The notes beneath the pieces are model-generated. The model made no database searches. It was not told the origin of the DNA and worked only from the letters and a program-made list of their open reading frames with translations. Both the position numbers and the translations under genes were made by a program. Shown here in pieces: positions 1-4,152 of a stretch of DNA of 6,575 nt. Numbering within the stretch: the first letter of the stretch is position 1; each line of letters begins with the position of its first letter. Origin of the DNA: Bacillota bacterium (lineage in GTDB: Bacteria; Bacillota; Clostridia; Clostridiales; Clostridiaceae); the NCBI GenBank assembly GCA_023417975.1, contig JAEZDX010000377.1, forward strand, positions 1 through 6,575, written 5' to 3'.

Positions 1-1
1 A

Positions 2-922
2 TGTGAATATGATGCTGTGCTGCCGCAAGGTCATATAAACGGACATAACTTAATTTCTGCAATATCAATAGCCGCAGCCAGGGCTCTTTCCAAAATCATA
101 GACAATACTGGTGGGACAGTTATATTGCTTGGATGTCCCGGGGAATACGTAGGCGGAGCAAAAGTAACCATGGCAAGACAGAAGGTATTTGAAGATATAG
201 ATGCAGCCATGATGGTTCATCCGGATATATTATCTGCAGATAGTGGTACGTCAAAGGGTATCTTGCCATTAAGCATCAAATTTACCGGAGTTAATGGAGT
301 AACATATTTAAAACCCGATTGTATCTCTCCAATGGACGGATGCTTGTTTGTCATTAATGGAATTAACACTCTGTTGAAAAGCTGTAACAGCACTCAAATA
401 GATACCCTGATTAACAGCGGGGGGCTCACACCTTCACTTCCGTCAGGCGTATCTGAAATTAAAATATATATACGCTCGGATAGTTTGGACATATGTGAAA
501 AAGTAAAAGATAAAATTATTAAATTGGCCGACACCGCTTCCTTTATCAGTAATTTATCCTTCGAATCAAGAATATATGAACTGCCCAATGCTGAGATGAA
601 GAGTAATGCCCCTCTATCCCGTATATTCAGCCACAATCTCAAGGAACTCGGCATAATCGATTCTTCCGGTCCAAAACATGATGAGCGAGGTTTAAGTATG
701 GGATCGGTTAGTCATGTAGTTCCAAGTATTCATCCATACATTAAAATAACAGAAAATGTTTTAGTCCAATATGGAACCGTTGAATTTGCAGCTGAAACCT
801 TAAAGCCCTTTGCTCAGGAAACAGCTCTGAAGGCTTCCGCTGCCTTAGCCGTAAGTGCTTTGGATATTATTGAAAAGCCAAGTATTCTTACTGAAATTAA
901 GGGGGAATTTTATGGGAAATAA
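2..922 (+). CDS. M20-family amidohydrolase (AbgB/PM20D2-like), 5' partial, probably catalytically degenerate
   Basis: The frame is open from base 2, so the true start lies left of the window; the GTG at 17 is an internal Val codon. About 306 residues are visible, against roughly 390-400 for the family, so perhaps 85-95 N-terminal residues are missing. Family members are zinc/manganese amidases that cleave N-acyl amino acids or dipeptide-like substrates in the cytoplasm. The visible start, EYDAVLPQGHINGHN, matches the EYDALP-GHACGHN motif. The second metal block reads GCPGEYVGGAK (residues 45-55; family GTPAEEGGGGK), followed by MMVHP with His73. Near the C-terminus SMGSVSHVVPSIHPYI fits the family's D-M-G-N-V-S...HPY block. 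Several key residues are replaced: the motif Cys by Asn13, the second Glu by Tyr49, the lid-domain His by Val100, the DMGNVS Asp by Ser, and a late ligand His by Gly258. The fold assignment is firm; activity is doubtful. The stop codon lies inside the terminator stem. Confidence 0.85.
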   Translation, partial: CEYDAVLPQGHINGHNLISAISIAAARALSKIIDNTGGTVILLGCPGEYVGGAKVTMARQKVFEDIDAAMMVHPDILSADSGTSKGILPLSIKFTGVNGVTYLKPDCISPMDGCLFVINGINTLLKSCNSTQIDTLINSGGLTPSLPSGVSEIKIYIRSDSLDICEKVKDKIIKLADTASFISNLSFESRIYELPNAEMKSNAPLSRIFSHNLKELGIIDSSGPKHDERGLSMGSVSHVVPSIHPYIKITENVLVQYGTVEFAAETLKPFAQETALKASAALAVSALDIIEKPSILTEIKGEFYGK

Positions 923-951
923 AAAATAGAGGTTACCCTCTATTTTTTATT
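918..951. terminator. Bidirectional intrinsic terminator between converging genes
   Basis: Bases 918-932 pair perfectly with 937-951 (15 bp) around the 4-base loop TTAC. The core is AAAAAATAGAGG / CCTCTATTTTTT, so each strand ends in a U-rich tract. It holds the stop codon of the M20 gene (920-922) in its left arm and stands directly beside the stop of the converging gene (953-955). It can therefore end transcription from both sides. Confidence 0.9.
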
Positions 952-952
952 C

Positions 953-1465
953 TTATGAAACCATACGATCATTTTCATTATTCATTGCCTCAGCTAATTT
1001 TCTCAACAAACTATCACTAGGTTGAAAAAAGAAGGCCTTACATTTATTTTCATGTTTATAGCTGCAAACATACATGGCTCTGCTTGGAATAGAAACAAGA
1101 TAGCTGTCATTTTTTATTCTGTTTACAGCGTAATCCATTATGCTCACTCTCTTAATATTTGTTATGTCCTTTATCTTAATGTTTTCTTCCACTCTGCTTT
1201 CTTGTCCACTTATTTTATGAACAAAAAATTTATCGGCAATAACGGAATACCTCAATTTATATCTGCATTTTAATATAGCTATGGCGGCAAATAGTACAAC
1301 TACAAAGAGTGCGATAAATGTGATTAACAATGACATCATTCTACTGTGACTAACCCCTCTTTTAATGTAATCCGATGTAGCTATAACAAGTACCATGAGA
1401 AAAACTATCTCCAGTACAACAGGAAGCCTTTTCTTTGAAAACTCTTCCTTATACATTGTTTTCAT
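953..1465 (-). CDS. Small membrane protein with two helices and a PH-like C-terminal domain
   Basis: This 170-residue protein has no specific function I can name. A basic N-terminus (residues 1-13) is followed by two hydrophobic helices at about 14-34 and 43-67, joined by a short loop. The cytoplasmic part (about 70-165) is beta-rich, with a pattern typical of bacterial PH-like domains: RYSVIADKFFVHK, then IKIKDITNIKRV, then a late strand KAFFFQPS leading into the helix SLLRKLAEAM. Such 2-TM plus PH-like proteins are common in Firmicutes and mostly uncharacterised. The ATG at 1465 is chosen because GGAGGG (1471-1476 on the minus strand) lies 5 bases upstream; a second ATG at codon 4 is too far from it. 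A promoter candidate lies at 1520-1548. The gene converges on the M20 gene and diverges from corA. The existence of the gene is well supported; the PH-like call is inference from pattern. Confidence 0.8.
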   Translation of the reverse strand: MKTMYKEEFSKKRLPVVLEIVFLMVLVIATSDYIKRGVSHSRMMSLLITFIALFVVVLFAAIAILKCRYKLRYSVIADKFFVHKISGQESRVEENIKIKDITNIKRVSIMDYAVNRIKNDSYLVSIPSRAMYVCSYKHENKCKAFFFQPSDSLLRKLAEAMNNENDRMVS

Positions 1466-1480
1466 ATTAACCCTCCATAA

Positions 1481-1501
1481 TTTGTATTCTATATATACAA
1501 A
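1481..1501. promoter_or_regulatory. Dyad in the leader of the PH-like membrane gene (operator candidate)
   Basis: TTTGTAT and ATACAAA form perfect 7-bp arms around a 7-base AT-rich spacer. If the promoter at 1520-1548 is right, this dyad falls about 12-32 bases after the start of transcription and just upstream of the GGAGGG ribosome binding site. It could be an operator or a leader hairpin. The whole area is AT-rich, so chance is possible. Confidence 0.3.
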
Positions 1502-1519
1502 GTTGTCCCTACCTTATTG

Positions 1520-1548
1520 ATTATACATAGTGTAGTAACAAATATCTA
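1520..1548 (-). promoter_or_regulatory. Candidate promoter for the PH-like membrane gene
   Basis: Read on the minus strand, a perfect TATAAT (1520-1525) is preceded, 17 bases away, by TAGATA (1543-1548), which matches 4 of 6 bases of the -35 consensus. Transcription would start near 1513, giving a leader of just under 50 bases before the ATG at 1465. Confidence 0.5.
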
Positions 1549-1565
1549 CAGCTTGCAGAAGCTGT
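1548..1565. repeat. 18-base dyad ACAGCTT-GCAG-AAGCTGT
   Basis: Perfect 7-bp arms surround a GCAG loop, which is unusually GC-rich for this AT-rich region. Its left end touches the -35 element of the leftward promoter. The right arm can instead pair with a near copy of the left arm further on (ACATGCTT, 1617-1624). No U-run follows on either strand, so it is not a standard terminator. Operator or RNA switch are both possible; neither is shown. Confidence 0.4.
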
Positions 1566-1589
1566 GTGAGGCTTGTATAGTTAAAAAAA

Positions 1590-1667
1590 ACGCTGTTTTA
1601 TTGATTTTTTCTCACTACATGCTTTAACATAAGTTTTTCCTTACTTATCTAAATAAGACGCTGTTTT
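1590..1667 (+). repeat. Direct repeat ACGCTGTTTT, two copies
   Basis: The 10-base word occurs at 1590-1599 and 1658-1667, 68 bases apart. Each copy can form a tiny hairpin with a GCT loop (AAAAC/GTTTT in the first copy; AAGAC/GTTTT with one G-U pair in the second). The copies lie upstream of the corA promoter. They could be paired protein sites or chance. Confidence 0.3.
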
Positions 1668-1714
1668 GTATATTCATGTTGTACTTTAATTGTTCCGTTG
1701 AATTTAACTTCTTA

Positions 1715-1743
1715 TATACATGGCTACTTTCAAAAGGTATAAT
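1715..1743 (+). promoter_or_regulatory. Candidate promoter of the corA-tetR operon
   Basis: A perfect TATAAT (1738-1743) is preceded, with a 17-base spacer, by TATACA (1715-1720), a 4 of 6 match to TTGACA. Transcription would begin near 1750, about 30 bases before the TTG start of corA. Confidence 0.6.
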
Positions 1744-1769
1744 ATTGTTGTTAAATACATCATTTGTTT

Positions 1770-1776
1770 GGAGGTG
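1770..1776 (+). promoter_or_regulatory. Ribosome binding site fixing the corA start
   Basis: GGAGGTG lies 5 bases before TTG 1782. An in-frame TTG at 1764 comes before this site and would place it inside the gene, so 1764 is not the start. Confidence 0.85.
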
Positions 1777-1781
1777 TTATT

Positions 1782-2723
1782 TTGATTAGCATTTATAAAA
1801 GTATAGATGAAAACAGCAATACATTACAGAAGGTTGATAATTTGGAAGCGGGCTGCTGGATAAATATAGTCGCACCTACAGACCAAGAGCTTTTACTTGT
1901 ATCCAAAAAGACAGGTGTTCCACTTGAGTTTCTAAGAGCACCTCTTGATGATGAAGAAGCTTCACGTCTTGATATAGAGGACGGCAATGTGTTGGTAATA
2001 GTCGATATTCCTTTTACTGAGATGGAAGATAACTCTCTTACCTATGACACCTATCCTTTGGCAATAATTCACACTGAAAAGGAAATAATAACGGTTTGTT
2101 TAAAGAACAGTAAAATTCTTACGGATTTTGTGGATGGGAAGGTTCGTTCCTTTTTCACTTACAAAAGATCTCGTTTTATTTTACAAGTACTATATAGAAT
2201 AGCTACTTACTATTTATTATATCTGCGACAAATTGATAAAAAGAGTGTTATGGTGGAGAAAAGATTGCATAAGTCTATGAGAAATAAGGAATTGATTCAG
2301 CTGCTATCTCTTGAAAAATCCCTTGTTTATTTTTCCACATCCCTTAAATCAAACGAGATAACCTTAGAAAAGATGTTAAAGCTTGAATTTATAACAAAGT
2401 ATGAAGAAGATAAAGATGTGCTTGAGGATGTTATAATAGAGAATAAACAAGCTATAGAAATGGCCAACATATACAGCAATATTTTGTCAGGTACAATGGA
2501 TGCCTTTGCTTCGGTTATTTCAAACAACTTGAATATAGTGATGAAGCTTCTTGCTTCCGTTACCATTGTAATGGCTATACCTAATATGGTATCAGGTATG
2601 TTTGGTATGAACGTTAATGTACCTTTTGCAAACACTGCCTACGGCTTTTGGATTATTCTAGGCATAGTGGTTACTCTTTGCCTGTCAGCCATACTGGTAT
2701 TAAATAAAAAGGATATGTTTTGA
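1782..2723 (+). CDS. corA: CorA-family magnesium/divalent-cation channel
   Basis: CorA proteins are homopentameric inner-membrane channels that let Mg2+ (also Co2+ or Ni2+) into the cell. This 313-residue protein has the normal family length of about 315. Residues 1-250 form the cytoplasmic funnel and long stalk helix, ending in the conserved-looking stretch around IENKQAIEMANIYSNILSG (219-237). Two helices sit at the C-terminus (about 253-273 and 288-308), and the pore signature Gly-Met-Asn is intact at 275-277, in the form FGMNVNVPF seen in Firmicutes relatives instead of the classic YGMNF. The short tail ends in basic NKKDMF. The start is TTG 1782, set by the GGAGGTG site; the N-terminus MISIYKSID fits clostridial relatives. 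It is followed after 19 bases by a TetR-type gene with no promoter between. The family is certain; whether Mg2+ is the main ion in this cell is not shown, and no Mg2+ riboswitch was seen. Confidence 0.93.
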   Translation: MISIYKSIDENSNTLQKVDNLEAGCWINIVAPTDQELLLVSKKTGVPLEFLRAPLDDEEASRLDIEDGNVLVIVDIPFTEMEDNSLTYDTYPLAIIHTEKEIITVCLKNSKILTDFVDGKVRSFFTYKRSRFILQVLYRIATYYLLYLRQIDKKSVMVEKRLHKSMRNKELIQLLSLEKSLVYFSTSLKSNEITLEKMLKLEFITKYEEDKDVLEDVIIENKQAIEMANIYSNILSGTMDAFASVISNNLNIVMKLLASVTIVMAIPNMVSGMFGMNVNVPFANTAYGFWIILGIVVTLCLSAILVLNKKDMF

Positions 2724-2729
2724 TTAATT

Positions 2730-2734
2730 GGAGG
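2730..2734 (+). promoter_or_regulatory. Ribosome binding site fixing the TetR-gene start
   Basis: GGAGG lies 8 bases before GTG 2743. The in-frame TTG at 2728 overlaps this site and so cannot be the real start. Confidence 0.85.
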
Positions 2735-2742
2735 TTACAGCA

Positions 2743-3297
2743 GTGTCTCACGCAACGAAAAAATCTCTTGCTTTGTCGCTGAAGAAGTTTCTTGAGAAAA
2801 AACCCTTTGATAAAATAACTATAAAAGATATCGTAGAAGACTGTGCACTAAATCGCCAAACCTTCTATTATCATTTTCAAGATATCTATGATTTGTTGGA
2901 GTGGATTTTTGTATCTGAATCCAACAAAATAATTTCAGGCAATAAAACCTATGATACGTGGCAGCGAGGCTTCCTTCAAGTATTCTACTACGTAGGCGAT
3001 AATAAAGCCTTGATTATCAATGTGTTTCATTCTATAGGAAGAGAGCAGCTTGAGCGGTATTTATATGATATTGTCTATGATTTGCTTATTGGAGTTGTAA
3101 ATGAACAGGCTGCGGGAATACACGTTGCTGAAGAGAACAAAAAATTTATTGCAGATTTTTATAAATATGCCTTTGTCGGGTTGATGCTGGAATGGATACG
3201 AACAGGCATGAAAGAAAATCCAGTTGAAATCATAGATAAATTAGATAAGCTTATAAGCGGAGATATACATAAGGCACTACTTAAATATGAAAAATAG
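2743..3297 (+). CDS. TetR/AcrR-family transcriptional regulator (DhaS-like)
   Basis: This 184-residue protein has a TetR helix-turn-helix at about 8-54, with the typical run ITIKDIVEDCALNRQTFYYH (25-44) followed by F-Q-D-I-Y-D-L. The C-terminal part (about 70-180) is helical and ends in a WIRTGMKENP block (151-160), as in TetR proteins with the TetR_C_8-type ligand domain. Annotators often label this group after the Lactococcus dihydroxyacetone kinase activator DhaS; no dha gene is seen here, so that name should not be transferred. The start is GTG 2743, giving MSHATKKSLA, typical of the group. It lies 19 bases after corA with no promoter between, so both are probably co-transcribed. It may regulate its own operon or the divergent gene through the dyads at 1481-1565, but that is inference. 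Its stop codon lies inside the terminator stem. Confidence 0.9.
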   Translation: MSHATKKSLALSLKKFLEKKPFDKITIKDIVEDCALNRQTFYYHFQDIYDLLEWIFVSESNKIISGNKTYDTWQRGFLQVFYYVGDNKALIINVFHSIGREQLERYLYDIVYDLLIGVVNEQAAGIHVAEENKKFIADFYKYAFVGLMLEWIRTGMKENPVEIIDKLDKLISGDIHKALLKYEK

Positions 3298-3326
3298 AGG
3301 CGTTTCAGCCTCTATTTTTCATATTT
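3283..3326. terminator. Long bidirectional terminator after the corA-tetR operon
   Basis: Bases 3283-3301 pair perfectly with 3308-3326 (19 bp) around the 6-base loop GTTTCA. Both arms carry AAAAATAGAGGC or its complement, giving U-rich tails on both strands. The TetR-gene stop (3295-3297) lies in the left arm. The converging lipoprotein gene ends at 3360, so the hairpin can also end its transcript. Confidence 0.92.
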
Positions 3327-3359
3327 CTATTGTAATTGAAACTTATCCTTAATTTACAT

Positions 3360-3974
3360 TTACTTAAGCAGTTCTGAATCGTAAATCGTATAATCACATC
3401 TGTATATGAACAGATACTTCCCATCTATCAATATACCTGTAGATTTATCAATCTTAGTGGCAAAATAACTAACATTATTTCCAACAAAAGTAGCTAAAGG
3501 CTTTCCCGATTGAGATCTTATGAGTATGACTTTACTTTTACCGCTAGTTATATTTTTCATATCATTAACCATTTTATTTAAGAAAGGCGTGGATCTATCT
3601 ATGCTTTTTATATCAACCTTCTTAGTAAACTCATCAAATACATTGCTTAAACCTTTTTCATACAAAATCAAACTGCTTCCAACATGAACCATGGATTTAC
3701 CGCCAACAGTCAAGCTTATTACTGAAGACTTTTCCGTGGTCTTTCCGTCTTCATTCTTAGTATCAAATTTATCTTCAGAACTTACACTTATGGACTTTCC
3801 CTCAATTTTATCTATTATATTGCTTTCTTCATCATAAGTTTGTACTATTGCTTCTCTGCCTTTTAGTGCCTCCATCATTTTTCCCGCTTCATTTCTAAAC
3901 AAAGCACAACCGCTCAATAAAGTTACACAAAGTGCAGCACAAACCAATTTTAATCCCCGTGTATTTTTACTCAT
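3360..3974 (-). CDS. DUF5052-type lipoprotein
   Basis: This is a 204-residue secreted lipoprotein of unknown function. A basic start and hydrophobic stretch (residues 1-22) end in a lipobox L20-S21-G22-C23, so signal peptidase II should cleave before Cys23 and the protein is anchored to the outer face of the membrane. The mature part contains the stretch KGREAIVQTYDEESNIIDKI (38-57) and later beta-rich segments (SVISLTVGGKS, HVGSSLILYEKGL), which I recognise from clostridial DUF5052 proteins. The mature protein starts with a helical section (about 27-40) and has no obvious catalytic motif. The frame is open up to a TTG at 4031, but that would put residues before the signal peptide and overlap the promoter; ATG 3974 has GGAGGGG 8 bases upstream. 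It has its own promoter and is separated by a terminator from the transferase gene upstream. The lipoprotein call is firm; the DUF number is from memory. Confidence 0.85.
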   Translation of the reverse strand: MSKNTRGLKLVCAALCVTLLSGCALFRNEAGKMMEALKGREAIVQTYDEESNIIDKIEGKSISVSSEDKFDTKNEDGKTTEKSSVISLTVGGKSMVHVGSSLILYEKGLSNVFDEFTKKVDIKSIDRSTPFLNKMVNDMKNITSGKSKVILIRSQSGKPLATFVGNNVSYFATKIDKSTGILIDGKYLFIYRCDYTIYDSELLK

Positions 3975-3982
3975 AAGTTCAT

Positions 3983-3989
3983 CCCCTCC
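3983..3989 (-). promoter_or_regulatory. Ribosome binding site fixing the lipoprotein start
   Basis: On the minus strand GGAGGGG stands 8 bases before ATG 3974. It supports this start over the upstream in-frame TTG at 4031. Confidence 0.8.
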
Positions 3990-4010
3990 ATATAAATATG
4001 TGTTACAGGT

Positions 4011-4024
4011 GTATAAAATTATAC
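4011..4024. promoter_or_regulatory. Dyad GTATAA-AA-TTATAC next to the lipoprotein transcription start
   Basis: Perfect 6-bp arms flank a 2-base centre. If the extended -10 at 4033-4041 is used, the dyad covers roughly the first 15 transcribed bases, a usual place for a repressor site. The same bases hold a second TATAAT (4018-4023, minus strand), so it may instead be part of a tandem promoter. Confidence 0.3.
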
Positions 4025-4032
4025 TAAGCACA

Positions 4033-4041
4033 ATTATATCA
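4033..4041 (-). promoter_or_regulatory. Extended -10 promoter of the DUF5052 lipoprotein gene
   Basis: The minus strand reads TGATATAAT, a perfect extended -10 (TG-n-TATAAT). No good -35 is seen at the usual distance, which fits an extended -10 promoter. The palindrome TTGTACAA (4046-4053) lies in the spacer region. Transcription would start near 4026, about 50 bases before the ATG at 3974. Confidence 0.6.
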
Positions 4042-4113
4042 TAGCTTGTACAAAAATGCGTTATTTTGACGAAGGTTATGTTTACCTATGTTACTAAAAT
4101 ATATCGGTTTATG

Positions 4114-4152
4114 AAAATCAGTGCAGTGCGCATATGGCACTTTACTGATTTT
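4114..4152 (-). terminator. Terminator of the phosphoglycerol transferase gene
   Basis: AAAATCAGT (4114-4122) pairs with ACTGATTTT (4144-4152), and GTGC (4126-4129) with GCAC (4137-4140). Between them is a 3-base junction with one mismatch, and the loop is 7 bases. On the minus strand the stem ends in GATTTT, a short U-tract. The gene's stop codon (4142-4144) lies within the structure. It separates this gene from the lipoprotein promoter that follows. Confidence 0.7.

Larger units (their letters stand above)
1466..1781. other. Divergent intergenic control region (316 bases), no gene
   Basis: No credible gene lies here. It separates the leftward PH-like membrane gene from the rightward corA-tetR pair and holds a promoter for each direction, a dyad in the leftward leader (1481-1501), a strong 7-bp-arm hairpin (1548-1565), two copies of ACGCTGTTTT, and long A and T runs around 1583-1610. 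I looked for an M-box magnesium riboswitch, because corA is next, and did not recognise one; with the promoter at 1715-1743 the corA leader would be only about 30 bases. Confidence 0.6.

Noticed and set aside
394..654. 86-codon open frame on the minus strand
   Set aside because: It lies wholly opposite the M20 gene, whose motifs are clear, and shows no ribosome binding site or recognisable domain.
1022..1273. 83-codon open frame on the plus strand
   Set aside because: It is antisense to the PH-like membrane gene, which has a good ribosome binding site and promoter; the frame looks like a complement of hydrophobic codons.
1580..1610. A-run followed by T-run as an intrinsic terminator
   Set aside because: The small AAAAC/GTTTT hairpin is too weak, no gene ends just upstream, and the T-run after it is not directly adjacent to the stem.
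1560..1781. Magnesium (M-box) or other riboswitch before corA
   Set aside because: I recognise none of the conserved M-box sequence blocks, and the leader from the best promoter is only about 30 bases long.
1793..2635. Two minus-strand open frames (1793-1987 and 2327-2635)
   Set aside because: Both are opposite the well-supported corA gene and have no recognisable domain.
2743..3297. Naming the regulator dhaS
   Set aside because: The resemblance is to a wide TetR subgroup often given that label; no dihydroxyacetone kinase gene is in the window.
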